A stretch of DNA of 64,000 bases from Chelydra serpentina (Eukaryota; Chordata; Testudines; Chelydridae): positions 6,882,001-6,946,000 of the forward strand of contig JBAIAC010000026.1 of assembly GCA_037349315.1 (NCBI GenBank), read 5' to 3'. A program made the translations under genes and the position numbers. A model generated the notes under the pieces. The model had not been told where the DNA came from, did no database searches, and saw only the letters and a program-made list of their open reading frames with translations. This document shows, piece by piece, positions 34,531 to 59,758 of the stretch; within the stretch, counting starts at the first letter, position 1; the number at the start of each line of letters is the position of its first letter.

Positions 34531-36740
34531 GTTTGTCTAACTCCAAACACGTACAGGGGGCGAGGAAGGATACATAGTGTGGCAGAGCTCCGACCCTGTC
34601 CCGGTGGGTCCCGTGCTTCTAGGCGGTTTGTACTAGCCTCAGAGGCTCACTGCAACCCTCCACGTAGCCCTTCTCTCTCTAGGACCAGGGTTAGTCTACT
34701 GAGCCCTTTTCATCATCAGCCAGCACAAGGTTGGTGAGAGAACTCCCAGTCTCTGTTGTCCCTATAAAATTATCTGAGAACAGATTAGCTTCCTGTCCTG
34801 CTAGGGGCCTGTCTTCCCCTCCCAGGAGGTGTTTCTGTAGCGACAGGTTGGGGGGAACTCGGGCCGCCCGCTACTCCAGGTTCCGGCCCAGGGGGACCCT
34901 CGTGGTAGCAGCTGTGGGCAGCTGAACTTTCATTGCCAGAGTTGCTACCTTTCCCTGGGTCACTTCCCCACAGCTCTCCTGCTTCTCACTTCTTCACCCT
35001 TACCGATGGCGCGAGCGTGTCATTTACTCAGCCCTTCAGTAGCAACAGCACTTCCTCTCCTCTGGCTCCCTGGCTCTTTTATAAGCTCAGAAGAGCCTTA
35101 ATTAGAGTCAGGTGTTCACATCACCTTAATGGCCTCACCTGACTCTGCAGGTTAATTAGAGTCAGGTGTCCTCATTAGCCTGGCGCAGTCCCTGCTCTGG
35201 TCAGTCAGGGAACAGAAACCTGGTAATCCAGTGGCCAGATATCTGCATGCTACGACTTTGTTGTACCCAACTGGCCTGGGTCTGTCACATAAGCAATAAT
35301 GGGGCAGTGAAGACAAAGGTACGGATTATCAGGGAAGGCTTCCTAACATCCGGAACACTATGAGACTGAATCAGATCCAAGGCTGCAGTGTGTAAAGGGT
35401 CAGTACACAGCCTATTTCATGAGAGCTTCAATGAAGCCTTAAAGCAGAGAGTATTGGGGGAAGGGCAGTCTTTTCCAGACTGAGTGATCTGCACTTAACA
35501 GTTAAAGAAAAGGGAGCTAGGTAATCCTCTGTCCCACACTAGTGATTCAAACTCTCCTAAACCCCTCCCTAGACTGACCCAAACAGGGTGAATGTTCTGC
35601 AGCCCGCGAAGCCATGCTCTCTCCAAAGCTGGCTGAGGCCCTCCTGGCTCTTCAGAACAGACGCTATGGGGCTAATTTTCAAAAGTACGCGAGGGACTCA
35701 AGAGCACACGTCCCACTGAAAGGCGTCGTCGGTACTTGTGTTCCTAAACCCACGAGGAGCTCACTTCATCGAACAAGGGCGTAGAACCGTCTCACAGGTG
35801 CCCAGGCTGGGCTGTTCGCAAGCAAGGGAAGGGGCAGGATCCCAGCATGGTTAAGGCCATGGATGGATTTTCAGGCACATTGTAGGCTCTGAACCCTACA
35901 GGCTGTGTCCAGAGCTCCCCCTACCCCACTGCAAACATGCTGCCTTTTCTTTTCACAGGGCAAGGCAGCTACTAAGTATCCCCCGCCATGGCTTGGTTAT
36001 CCAGGGCATGCCACGGCAGATCAGGGGAAGGCTACGCTTCAGCCATGTAAGTGGAGGCAGTGTTGCCCAGCCAAGAACCCCTGCACCACACATTTATGGT
36101 GTGACCAGAGCAAGTGGCTCTTTGCCTGTTTCCATCTCCATTTATCCTGGACGCTGTGCTGGGAATGCCCCTCCTCCATGACTGGAGTAACTAAACGCAG
36201 ATCACCGTCTCTCCTCAGCCTGCCCACAGAAAACCAATGGCACTTCTTTAGCTCATCTTTAAAGTCCTGCTGGGTGACAGTGGTGCAGGGAGGCCAAGAG
36301 TGTCTGGGAATTTCAGCCACCGCAACTGCGGTGACGGTTTGATAGGTGCTGAACTCCCGGCACGTACGGGTCTGACGCTGACTGACTCAGAGAGCTCCCC
36401 GCTTCCCTATACAGGGTACATACTGCTCACATACAGCATACCCCCGAGGAGTCTAAATCCAGCTGAGCCTCCTTGGCACATAGGGTCTCTCTTGGAGCAC
36501 TGCCTTCTGCAGCAGCTCAGCTCCCCAGCCCAGCTTCAAACAGACTCACCTTAGCCACAGATGCCGCGTTACATACAAGTGCCAGGGCTGGTTTCTGTAG
36601 GAGACAATGTCAGGAGCAGCAAAAAGCAAAGAGAGCGGCCAGCCCTCCAAAGCAGACCTCATTCCGTGAATGTCCGGAGGAGAGAACTGATGGCTGGGAC
36701 CCGCCTCCCGCAGCCTCAGATAAGCTATTCAGGGACGGCT
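34531..36740. other. DOK4/POLR2C convergent intergenic region
   Basis: No gene seen. About 34555-35240 looks like an unassigned interspersed repeat; within it TAATTAGAGTCAGGTGT occurs twice (near 35099 and 35155) around an inverted CACCTGACTC. A CR1-like scrap lies near 35310-35370. Confidence 0.45.
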
Positions 36741-36757
36741 GAACATAGGAAAAAGGC

Positions 36758-36763
36758 TTTATT
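36758..36763 (-). terminator. POLR2C: Probable POLR2C poly(A) signal AATAAA
   Basis: A canonical hexamer on the POLR2C strand about 460 bases past the stop, giving a compact 3' UTR of about 36740-37223. Confidence 0.65.
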
Positions 36764-37223
36764 CAGCACGGGAACAAACAGGACACGGTTGTGTAACTGA
36801 GCTGAGATACATGCTTCCAAATCCCAACCGACGGATGGCCAGAGTCCAGTGACAACAGGCAAGAGCTAGGGCCATTTACAGATTCACCCCCATTACAATA
36901 ATCATATACCTCACTGGGGACAGCTGGGAGCGTCCCCGCACTATGCTGGAAATCTCAGCCCTGCTCCCCCCAGAGCAGCTTCCATGCTCTAAAGAACTGA
37001 CGGTTTAGGGGGCTTGGCACGGAAGCTGTCTCAACACACATCACCTCCCCACCAGTTCAGTGCCAGAAAGGCCTGAGGGCGCGGGGACCGAAGGTTCAGA
37101 CCACCAGGAGCAGGGCTCCATGTGAACTTGGCCGTGATTAGCCCTGCCCCAGGCAAAAAGCGGGTGGCTCCATGAACAGTGCGGCACATCGGCGTGGGAG
37201 ATTCTGCAGGAAAGGGGCAGGGC

Positions 37224-49890
<12,667 letters not shown>

Positions 49891-49974
49891 CCAGCCCTTT
49901 GCTGGCGCTGGCCAAGCCCGGGGCCCTGGCAGCAGGGATGAGCGAAGGGGCCCTAGAGTAACAACACACGGGAA

Positions 49975-50751
49975 CCCACTTTAAATAGGACTTTCTTTAA
50001 TTCTTTACAGAATCGTTTCTAACTAATTTACAAATGAATCAGGCCGGAGCCCAGCAGCAGCGCGGCTCACACATTCAGAAGCAGGCTTTGCAGCTACAGT
50101 CCCTAGTGGGTGTCCGCAAATGGCTGGTTGGGGGCCGTAGATAGGCCCAACCTCTGAACCCATTGTCCTTACTATGTCTGATTACATTACTCCCAGGACT
50201 GAGTTCACACAGGTAAAACCAGTGCAAGGCTATCCCCATGACAGCTTTCCAACGAGCACCACCTGCTAATGCCATCTGACCCCGCACTGTGAGCTCTCTT
50301 CCTGAAAGTGTTATCTCCAGCAGTGATGTGAAAACATGATGTCCACTGGGGGTTCAAGGCACACATGGTCTATGGAGGACTGGGGCAGGGGGACGTGCAA
50401 GTGAAAGAGGTCATTGCGGGCTGGGCTAATTCAGTTCAATCAACCTTTCGTCACAATTGTCTAATAATGCACTAATCAGTGTTTTTACTACACCAGGGAT
50501 ACTAGGAAAGTCTAATAAAAATAGGGAGCACAAACAGGAAGCCCGGTCTTAAGTTATTTACAAATCCCAACAAAGATAGATGCTTGTGCCATTCTGCTAG
50601 GCAGGCTTCTGCAGAAGGGGAAATTTTAACAGTGCTGGGGACATTCATTGTTGTGATGGCGCCACATTCTTGTGCGCACTGGGATTCTGCCTTCAGTCTT
50701 CTTACAGGCAACGGGCATGGCACAAACTCTCAGCTCCCTCTCTCTTCCTCT
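49975..50751 (-). other. COQ9: COQ9 3' UTR
   Basis: No coding signal between the COQ9 stop and an ATTAAA hexamer at 49996-50001 on the - strand; the 3' end is inferred to lie just beyond it. Confidence 0.6.
49996..50001 (-). terminator. COQ9: Probable COQ9 poly(A) signal ATTAAA
   Basis: A common variant hexamer on the COQ9 strand about 750 bases past the stop. The COQ9 transcript would end about 1.25 kb before the POLR2C start codon. Confidence 0.55.
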
Positions 50752-50787
50752 TCACCGCCGCTGGTTCAGTCCCGCCAGATTCTTTAT
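50752..50787 (-). CDS. COQ9: COQ9 coding exon 9 (C-terminus, stop)
   Basis: Eleven codons, [11 protein letters not shown], then TGA at 50754-50752, after the acceptor GTGCCACAG. The match to the conserved COQ9 C-terminus and the correct phase support it despite its size. Confidence 0.9.
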   Translation of the reverse strand: MKNLAGLNQRR

Positions 50788-53700
50788 CTGTGGCACACCA
50801 AGCGAATGGAACAGAAATGAAAAGATGATGAAAGTAATATCAGGGGTACATGAATGTTCAGTGTGGCTACATGTAGCTGTTCCTTCCAGATGGTTGGGAA
50901 TCTGTCTCTGTGGGAAGGGACTAGGCAGATAGCAGACAGACTGGGATTACAGAAAGAACTCCCAGATATTGCATGCTCACCACCATAGCAATCTAACCTA
51001 ACTGTTTTCTGGAATTACGAGGAGGGAGGGGAGGGATAGCTCAGTGGTTTGAGCATTGGCCTGCTAAACCCAGGGTTGTGAGTTCAATCCTTGAGGGGGC
51101 CATTTAGGGATCTGGGGCAAAAATTCTGTCAGGGGACAGTACTTGGTCCTGCTAGTGACGGCAGGGGACTGGACTCGATGACCTTTCAAGGTCCTTCCAG
51201 TTCTATGAGATAGTTTTTGGGGGGAGGGATAGCTCAGTGGTTTGAGCGTTGGCCTGCTAAACCCAGGGTTGTGAGTTCAATCCTTGAGGAGGCCATTTAG
51301 GGATCTGGGGCAAAAATTGGGGATTGGTCCTGCTTTGAGCAGGGGGTTGGACTAGATGACCTCCTAAGGTCCCTTCCAACTCTGATATTCTATGATCCGT
51401 TCTCTCCTCTCTTGCACTGGTGTCAAGCCTTCTCAACAGCCAATGAGGGCTGCATGTGGCTCCCTCTACATCCCAATCACCATCACTTCCTGAATTGGCT
51501 AGAGGTGTCCTTGGAAAGCAATACAAACCCCTTTCCCTAACTCTCCAGGGTAGTAACTCCAGCCTTGGATTTGGGAGGAACAATCTCAGCACCTGGACTT
51601 GGACTCCTCCCATTGTTGACATGTGCTGCTTTTGAACTACTGAACTTGTCCGTTTCCTTTTAAATGACCCCTTTAACCTCTCCCACTTTGTGAGTAATGT
51701 AACTGATGGTAAAAAAATGCCCAGATACACTAAATCTTCAGCAGTGGGATGTGCCCTGATACCTGGTGCAAGCAGAGTTAATCTAAAGTGATGAGATTCG
51801 CAGTGTGGCAGCAGTAACTCTAATATACATGCAGATTTCTTGTGGCAGAGGATCCTAGAGTCCTTTCAACAAATGGCCGGAAAAACCCTAACGGTCTGAT
51901 GCAAAGGAGCTATTCTGACAGGAGACCAGTCTAGGAGGGTGGGATTAATGCTTCGCTGCAACAACAGTAAAAAATGTTCCCAATTAATGCTCCAGTCTTA
52001 AACATGAAGAAAAGCTTTTTTTCTATTAGTGGGAAGATAGTTTTGTGTTGCAGGTGTAATCTGTGTTGTAGAGAAATTCAGTATAGAAACACAGCGCTGA
52101 CAGGCTTTGCTTGCTAAAATAATAGTAGTATATCATCTATTTATTTAGCTCCCTTTCATCCCAAAGGAACTCAAAGCACTTTTTCAGTTATAAACAGGCA
52201 CAGAGGAAACACTTCATATATCACAGACATGCTACCACCTCGGTGGTGGAACACAGCCTCTTTTTAGTGAAAGAAGAGGATTCTGTATCCAAATGAAATT
52301 GTAGAAGTAATTTAATCCAGAACATAATCCCCCGAACTAGCAGTTTGGCCAGGACACTGGCACAAACACCCGGACTCTCACAATAAGTGCACCATGGGAT
52401 ATTTAGCCATCACAAGTGGTCAGGAACTTGGTTTTACATCTTACCTGAGCACAGACCTCTTCAGCAGCACAGTATCTCCTGCCATAAAACTGGAGCAGGG
52501 GTTGACCCAGAGGGAAATGCACCCCCTACTGTTTAACCAAACACTATTACAGGCAGCACCTGGATTTTCCTTAAAGTCCCTAATTCGGTCACTGACCAGG
52601 AACGACATTACAAGGGGAAAAGATGGATAAATTCTTTATTCTGACCTCTTTTCCTCTCCTCTTTCCTGCCCCGCAATCCTCAAACATCCAACCTGTATCC
52701 GTGTTTTTGGTTTTTATAGCACTGTATTGTGAGTTCTTTCATAGGGAAATCAGCTACTCCCAAGAAAAAACATTTCAAGATGATCGTGACTTGAAGCTCC
52801 ACCAGTAAAGAAGCCAACTGACACAGAGCTACTACCTCCCTGACAGAAATACCTCAAGAGACACTCTCTCAGCTGGGTTCTAAACTTGGGATGAAGAAGA
52901 AACCAACATCAAGTCTGGGGAGGAACAGAAACAACCCTCTTTAGATGCTGCTTTCAACACTACTTACAGTAACTGCAGCTCCCATTAGGCCCTGGACGAG
53001 TGCTTCTCCCGTTAACTGTACCTAGGCAATACAAGAGCACACAGTTGCTTTCTGCTGATTTTACACTTGTATAGGCTCAGAGGAGAGGTTTACACACATG
53101 TAGTTCATTGCAAGCATGTGTTGCTGAGATGGAGGTGTTTGTATACATCCAGTGAGGCAGAAAGGTGACATCCAAACACATTCAGAGTGGAGCGCAATGG
53201 AGCCCACATGGACAACCAGTACATAGGCCAAGCGGTGAGACACAGACTAATATACTAAAACCATAACACAGGAATGGTTCAAAAGCAGAGGAGGGACTCG
53301 CCTGGAATTCTCCCAGTAATGTTATCTAAGTGGGCCAGTCTGGCATCAAACACAGTGACTCAATGTAACTCACTGTCTATGTGATTTATACACATGTATT
53401 GTTATTGTACTCACACGGCTCGCCTGTCAGTATATTCTCTGTGTGTGTACTGGCTGGTTTGTGCCTAGGTGCTTGCTGTGCATTAGCACTGAACCATACC
53501 CAGTTGCACACACCTCACCTATGTAAGGCTATGTGTACGTCTACATTGAAATCACGGGGTGTGACTGCAGCTTGAGAGGCCGAGGCAGCATGGGCGCTAC
53601 CAGCCTGTGTGGAACCCTGGGTAATTACTCAGGCAGCTAGCGCGCACTCGAACCCATGCTGCTGCAGCTTCAGTGGTCCACTCCCCAAGCTCGCTAGACT

Positions 53701-56700
53701 AAAGATAGTTTGGGTGGGTCTGCTCAAGCTGCAACAAACCTGTGAATGAAGTATAGGCATGCCCTGTGTTCCATGAACTATAGATACAGGGTTACCTGTT
53801 TAGCTGTAATACCCATCTTCATGGCATCAGCTATTCTGTTTTCCAGGAAGTGCCAAGTCTCTTCAAAGTCAGGAGACGAGTCCTGCATCATCACCAACTC
53901 AGTGGTGTTGTAGATGCCAGCCAATACTGTCCGACGAGTGTACCAATTAATCTGCAAGGACATGAAAAGGCTAAGATTTTGTTATGGATATTTTTAGTAA
54001 AAGTCATGGACAGGTCACGGGCAAGCAACAAAAATTCACAGAAGTCAGTGACCTGTCCCTGACTTTTGGGGGGTCCCCCACCTCACCGGAGCTGGACAGC
54101 TGCAGGGTCCCCCCACCAGGGCGGGGTCTAGGACCTGGCTTTGAGCTCCAGCCCCAGGGCAGAAAATGTAACTGAGGTCTCTGGAAGTCACGGATTCCAT
54201 GATCTCCGTGACATAATCGTAGCTTTAATCATGAGACACAAGGTTAAGCACTGGCCAGTAAAATGCAGGTCTCATAAACTGACCCGGGAAGGGGAGAGGT
54301 AGAATAGACGTAATCTCTCCCAAGTTATCAACTGGGCAGTGATTGATCCAGGGTGAAGGGACAGCTCAGCAGACAAGACAGATTGAAATCAATGGAAGTT
54401 AGAACCTTAAATTTCTTTGTAGCTCTGGGCCTTAAACTATTATTAATATACAAATTGTGCTTATGGAGTAGGCCGCCACCCTCTGATTCTGCAGCTGCTC
54501 TCCTGGCACCAAACTGATATCACAATTACAGTGACCACCTGGCTCTGAGCAAGAGAGAGGGAGAAGAAGCAGCATATAGAAAATTGCTGACCAAAAGTTA
54601 CACCACCACTACCTGCTTCAGAGAGCAAATAGGTTACTGCAGGGGTCAGGAAGGAATCCAACCTCACCCTATTTTGCACTGCCCAGTCAGCCAGACGCAT
54701 TGTTCACCTTTCCTTAAGGCATTCATATCAGCCAATGCGAAGTTAATAACCTGATGCAGTATAACAAATCCTATATTCAGAACCAATCCCCAGCTGTGAG
54801 CTGACAGGGATTCAAACATGTATAAAGAGTACTGATACCACATGCTGAATCATTACATTGCTGGTAGCAATGCCATAAGATGCATTACAACAGGCTATTC
54901 CAGTTCAAGGGTGAAACCCTGAAACTCTCCAGTTTGTCCAATCCCACTTGAATAAGTCCCATGCCAAGCAAAAACATTTTTAAAGGGATTCTTACTTTTC
55001 AAGTTTGTTTGCTTTCGTGATTAAAAACCCCAAGTTACAGGAGAGGTAGGAGCAGTGGTGGTTGCTCCATTCACAATTAAAAGCATAAGAAAAAAAAATC
55101 GGACTTGAGTTGCGAAAACATGGGTAGAAATTGGCAAAATATTGGTTGGACAGAATGTCCTTCTACCAGCTACACCAGAAGCTTGCAAACCTTTACCCCC
55201 CACATAGCCACTTGCAAACCAGTTTGTCTTAGATACATCCAGTGGTTTGAGCATTGGCCTGCTAAACCCAGGGTTGTGAGTTCAATCCTTGAGGGAGCCA
55301 TTTAGGGATCTGGGGCAAAAATGGGGGATTGATCCTGCTTTGAGCAGGGGGTTGGACTAGATGACCTCCTAAGGTCCCTTCCAACCCTGAGATTCTATGA
55401 TTCTATGATTCTATCCCATTCTTTGCCCTTGTTCCCCTGCTGCTTCAAAGCATGCACCACAGGAATCCCCTGTGCAAAGGTAGGTGACGGAGAGCTCCAT
55501 TTGTGTTCAAGATGGCCCTACTGCAAGTGACTGGGCTAACTCCTTCCTAGGGAAACAGGGAATGGGATCAGTTTCACAGCTCCCCACAGACAACTTGGTG
55601 ACTCCCTCAGAAGTAGTGATGAATAGATAGAGAATTTAAAGAGAGGTTCTTCCATTTCAAAGGTGCCGGGGAGACTTTCAGAAACAGCTCAGTTTAGGCA
55701 CATCAATGACTTTCAGACTCCATAAGGGACTTAGATGTCCTGGTGTGATCACCTCCTTTCAGCTGCTTTCTGGTTTATTTCTTTAATTTTTCTGTCATCT
55801 TATTTATTTTCCACTGCAGTAACTATTTTATACTCATAAGTGAAGTTTATTAAAGTAGTTTGTTAAGATGGCTCGTTTAGCTTTCCCCACTGATGTCTAC
55901 ATGAATTAAAATAATTTATTAATTGCTTTAATTAAGGTTATAATTTACTTTGCTTTTATTTCCTGCCAGAAAGATGAAAGCTTTAATAAGCTACTCAAAT
56001 TTTTAGGTAGCTGCGGGTTTTGAGGAGAATCTGCACATGCTATCATCAATGGTGGAGACAGTAGCCTGAACAGAAACATTTCTTTTAAGCTGGTGAACAT
56101 TTGGATCAACTTTTCTGTCCCTTAGTTACACTCACATAAAATCTCAAATTGTGTTTGGGTTATAACAAAGTCTAAGAGAGTGACACCTTTTAGTCTATGC
56201 CTAATTACAGCCAGTTATAAAGACACCGGGTACAATTTTAAAAAGCATATGTTACTTAAGAGACGATTACTCCTGGAAGAATTCTGCGCCACTGCGCAAT
56301 GCAGAATTTTACAGAAATTAATGTTGTGTGCACAGAATTTTCTTTCCCCCACAGAAAAGGGCTGCAATGCTGCTGACCACCACTAGGGGCTGCTGGACCC
56401 AGCAGAGCCCAGCTCGCACATAGAAGACACTGGGTAGGGGAGGGTGTATTGGCTGCGGGGGAGCACCGTGGCTGGGCTTGGGGGTAGAGAAACAGGAACT
56501 GGGTTGTCATAGGGGTTTCTTTAACTCTACGCCTGAGGGAATTTGTGAGTGTGTCTGTATTATTACAGACATACTTGCTGACAGGCGTTTCGAAAGAAGT
56601 ACCAGAATGCCCCCAGAAGTAGACGATGTTCCATTTTCAGCAGTGACTTAAAAGCCTACGTTTCATTGAAAGTCAATGGGCTGAAGAGCCAGATTGTAAA

Positions 56701-59700
56701 GGTATTTAGCTACCTAAAGATGCAGGTAGGCTTTTAAAAAACCCCACTAGGTGCCTAAGTTCCACAGACTTTTCAACAGGCTCCTAAGTCACTATTGAAA
56801 ATGGGAACTTTGCTTTGAAACAGACATGATTTCAATGCACACTTCAATCCTTCATGTTGCTATGCAGTGCTAAAAGGTATGACTAGTCTGTGTGCATGGC
56901 ACCAGGACTTACATCGGTGGACTGATCTCCTGCATAGTGCCACATATCGTCCACCATGCTAGTGAGGAGGTTTAGGCTGGAAGGGATGTTGTGTGGAAGC
57001 AGCAGAATGCTTACAGCCTGAGAAGGAAGGAGACAGACAAGTGGAGAGAAGCAAGAGCATTAAAACAAACCGACACAATCTTTTGCATGCACTGATTCCC
57101 CCGCCCCCCGTCGCTATTGTTCTGTCTCCAACTCGAGCAGGAGGCATTCCCAGTCCCATTCAGCTAGCAATGGTCTCTTTCATGTTGCTTCTCCTTGAGT
57201 AACAGGGCCATTATGAATCCTATTGGTGCTCTCTTTCTTGCAAGAAACACTCCCACCCTCTTGTGGTGGGCCTCCATCTTCTTTCACAACACAATATATT
57301 AATGCTATCTTCCTTCTCTCTGTTGGGAAAACTGGATGAAGCTATCCAATCCAGCAGTGATGCTTCTACATCAGCTGGTAGCTACTGAAGCTATACTCAC
57401 CCCACCTCACCTGCATACACCTCCTGGTCTTCTTCTGGCCCAAGGAGGGAAGAGGCTAAATCCAAGAATTAAGCTTGGATGTTCAGCAAGGGAGCATCAA
57501 GTTCCAACAAGCTCATCAAGCTACCTTAGTTTGTGTTTTTGAAGGTTTATCATTAGCACACTGGAGATGCAATATAGTGAAATAAGCACCACTTCACTTC
57601 ACCATTTCCAAGCACCAGATGAGCAGAATGCAACAGACCCCAGGACCAGTGCTACAAGGAACCTGACTTGCAATTTGAGTTCAGGAGCAATCCAGCACAG
57701 AGACTGAATTCCCCTGGGAGCTCCAGAATGGAAGGGGTGCATCATGAGATGTTTGCCATTTTGGTATTGCAAGAAAAGACACCAGCAATCTCTTCTGCCA
57801 GCTGTTACCCTCCAAGGACATCCCCCTATGTCTTGAAGGGACTATCTAGTGTGGGTTTTATACACAGCTTTGGACTGGTCTGATGGACAGATTAAAGAAC
57901 ACATATGCTCGGGAATCCAGAGGCTTCAGGGACATATTTAAAAAGAGAATCTGCAGGTTCATTTTGTACCTGGGGCCATTTCTCAATGTATGGGATGAGC
58001 ATCCTCAGCCTGGCTTCTACAGCATCTCTCAGGAACTGGTCTGTCTTCTTCTTCCTGGAAGAAGAAAAACCATACATCTAACTGCTAAAGGTTCAACTCT
58101 GAATTTTCATTTTAAAAGTTTTAACCTCCGTCCAAACTTAGCAGATGAGGTGCATCCTTCCTGTCTCCTAACTCTGGCTCATCTATATAAGTGCATGTCT
58201 GTGTGGATGGTACATGAATTCATTCGTACATGACTACGTTTTCTTCTGAAGCACCTGTGTCACTGGACCTGTGTCAGTTACAAGACTGTAACTGTGTCTT
58301 CTGAAGCACCTGTGTCACTTCTGTCTTACCCCCTGGTGCCTGTGCACCTAGGAAGACACATGTTTCTGTGTATAGTTAGTAACCACAACACATGATACTC
58401 ACTCTGCCTGGCCCAGCTGCACCAGTTTTTGCTGTTCCTCTAGCAGATTAGAGAGCTCAGAGTTGCACTGGGACACAAAGTGCAGTATCAGCTCACTGCC
58501 GTCACTGTGAAACATCCCTGCTGCAGCAACAGAGAGGCCCAGAGCCTGTGGGAAGGAAGGAGAAAGACAATTTTATAAAGCTCTTCCTCTACCAACCTCT
58601 CTTCCCAGACCCTTCTGTGCCCCTGATGCTCCACACTGCGTCTAACTTTGATATTTTCTTCTAATCAGTGTAAAAATAGAGGGTCAGTTCTGCCCTGCTT
58701 TATAGACAGGAGTAACCCCACGGATTTCCGTAAGGTTGCTCAAGTGTAAGGGAAGGATTTGGCCCTGGGTCTCTTTGAACTGCATCTCTCTCTAATTTCT
58801 TACATGCTCTCGGTCTCTCCTGCCACATACCTTGGCTCCCTCTGCAATGGCATCTCCTGTCCAACCGTGAGCAGGCACAAACTCCAGCGCCGCTGTCAGG
58901 ATTCGCTGCTGCAGCTGCTCTTCACTCTCATAGTCCTCAGATTCCTCACCACCCTGATCAGTGTAACTACAAGAAGGTGTCTTTATAGTGAGGGAATTCT
59001 ACCATCAAATATCAAAAACCAGGACACTACATCCTATTCTTCTGTCCCCATTGGCAGGTGCTCTCTTGATTCAGATACACATTGGGTTGTGCTTTGCTTT
59101 ATGGTTCTGCTCTTTTAATACCAAACCCCCTGTCTCTCTCAAATCCTTCCTGTCTCTGGGAAAAATGATCCTTAAATTAACCACGGTTCATATAGGGGCC
59201 AGGGAAAAAAGGGAGGGCTGGACCTAGATGGTTACCTGGTGACGGCCCAGTTTTGAATATTGCTTGTGTAACTGTAAATTGTTGTGTCACGGGCCTTGTA
59301 TTTAGTATATAAGGCAAACACAACTGCCAAGTTTACACAAATCTAAAACTGAGGCATGTGCTATGCAAACGAGAAATTCCTGCTTGGAAGCAGTTCCCAT
59401 TCTGCCTCTCTGATGGCCAAGAGAACTCGCATTTTGTCAGAGCAAAACTGAATGCCAACGTCAGAAATATCAAGTTCTGGATTAACCCTGGAATTCATGA
59501 TTTTTGAGTGGGTTCTACATTTGGCAAAACGCTATCTCCAATCCCTTTATCAGCAGGACAGGCCTGGTACTGGCTATGTAGCTTACCTGTGGTGTGAACG
59601 CTGGGGCTCCTGATCAGGCTGGTCACCTGGCGGGTGCGATTCAAAACGTTGCTGGGAGGAAGATGGTGGCGGCTCCTGTTTCTGTTCATCTGAGACTCTC

Positions 59701-59758
59701 CTCAGCAGAGCTGAGGCATGGAAGGCACGCTGGGCTGGGTACAAGGGGCATCTGACCA
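50752..59758 (-). CDS. COQ9: COQ9, ubiquinone biosynthesis protein (lacks first coding exon)
   Basis: Exons on the - strand: 59587-59758, 58831-58966, 58403-58545, 57970-58054, 56913-57017, 53796-53951, 52968-53021 and 50752-50787, together 887 nt. All have GT/AG borders and compatible phases. The first exon here enters with two bases of a split codon, so an upstream exon carrying the ATG and most of the mitochondrial presequence is required. COQ9 is a mitochondrial matrix-side protein of the coenzyme Q synthome with a TetR-like helical fold; it binds lipid and presents the quinone precursor to the hydroxylase COQ7. Seen here: the presequence end [13 protein letters not shown], a variable Gln/Pro linker, the acidic segment [13 protein letters not shown], then the helical domain from [15 protein letters not shown]. 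The conserved stretch [15 protein letters not shown] and the C-terminus GLNQRR are intact. Confidence 0.95.
51028..51210 (+). mobile_element. tRNA-derived SINE, variant body
   Basis: Same tRNA-like head as the copy at 8671, but a body with CAGTACTTGGTCCTGCTAGT and GACTGGACTCGATGACC. Antisense to COQ9. Confidence 0.88.
51219..51396 (+). mobile_element. tRNA-derived SINE
   Basis: Second SINE in the same orientation, starting 8 bases after the previous one ends, with the common GGTTGGACTAGATGACC body and TTCTATGAT tail. Confidence 0.88.
52968..53021 (-). CDS. COQ9: COQ9 coding exon 8
   Basis: An 18-codon exon, [18 protein letters not shown], between acceptor TTGCCTAG and donor GTAAGT. It is too short to stand out as an open frame. 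It encodes the C-terminal amphipathic region. Confidence 0.9.
53796..53951 (-). CDS. COQ9: COQ9 coding exon 7
   Basis: Encodes [20 protein letters not shown] and [19 protein letters not shown], ending ITAKQ. The acceptor CTTGCAG lies about 17 bases from a hAT-like insertion. The donor is GTAACC. Confidence 0.95.
53968..54226. mobile_element. hAT-like short element beside a COQ9 splice acceptor
   Basis: The ends AGGCTAAGATTTTGTTATGG and (complement) AAGCTACGATTATGTCACGG are imperfect inverted repeats, and the interior has CAGTGACCTGTCCCTGACTT with an inverted partner. It begins about 17 bases upstream of COQ9 exon 7 on the transcript. Confidence 0.7.
54227..56912 (-). other. COQ9 intron 6, remainder
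   Basis: No exon. Holds a SINE (55240-55414). About 56264-56515 (motif GAATTCTGCGCCACTGCGCA) and 56640-56810 (GGCTCCTAAGTCACT) are old repeats I cannot classify. Confidence 0.45.
55240..55414 (+). mobile_element. tRNA-derived SINE, 5' truncated
   Basis: Begins inside the tRNA head at CAGTGGTTTGAGC, without the GGGAGGGATAGCT start, and ends in repeated ATTCTATG. Confidence 0.88.
56913..57017 (-). CDS. COQ9: COQ9 coding exon 6
   Basis: Encodes [20 protein letters not shown] and [15 protein letters not shown], among the most conserved COQ9 segments and part of the lipid-binding pocket. The donor is GTAAGT. Confidence 0.95.
57018..57969 (-). other. COQ9 intron 5
   Basis: Nothing recognised besides the splice sites. 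Confidence 0.45.
57970..58054 (-). CDS. COQ9: COQ9 coding exon 5
   Basis: Encodes [19 protein letters not shown] then IPYIEKWPQ. The acceptor is CTTCCAG and the donor GTACAA. Confidence 0.94.
58403..58545 (-). CDS. COQ9: COQ9 coding exon 4
   Basis: Encodes [20 protein letters not shown] through KLVQLGQA, continuing the helical bundle. The donor is GTGAGT with a split Glu codon. Confidence 0.94.
58831..58966 (-). CDS. COQ9: COQ9 coding exon 3
   Basis: Encodes [20 protein letters not shown], then [15 protein letters not shown] and AIAEGAK, the first helix-turn-helix-like part of the TetR fold. The acceptor is TTGTAG and the donor GTATGT. Confidence 0.94.
58967..59586 (-). other. COQ9 intron 2
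   Basis: Nothing recognised. Confidence 0.45.
59587..59758 (-). CDS. COQ9: COQ9 coding exon 2 (presequence end and linker)
   Basis: Follows CCGTTTCAG. It encodes [20 protein letters not shown], the basic and aromatic end of a mitochondrial targeting sequence, then a Gln/Pro-rich linker beginning [10 protein letters not shown]. The donor is GTAAGC. Confidence 0.92.

Larger units (their letters stand above)
50788..52967 (-). other. COQ9 intron 8
   Basis: No further exon. Holds two adjacent SINEs (51028-51210, 51219-51396); the rest looks unique. Confidence 0.5.
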
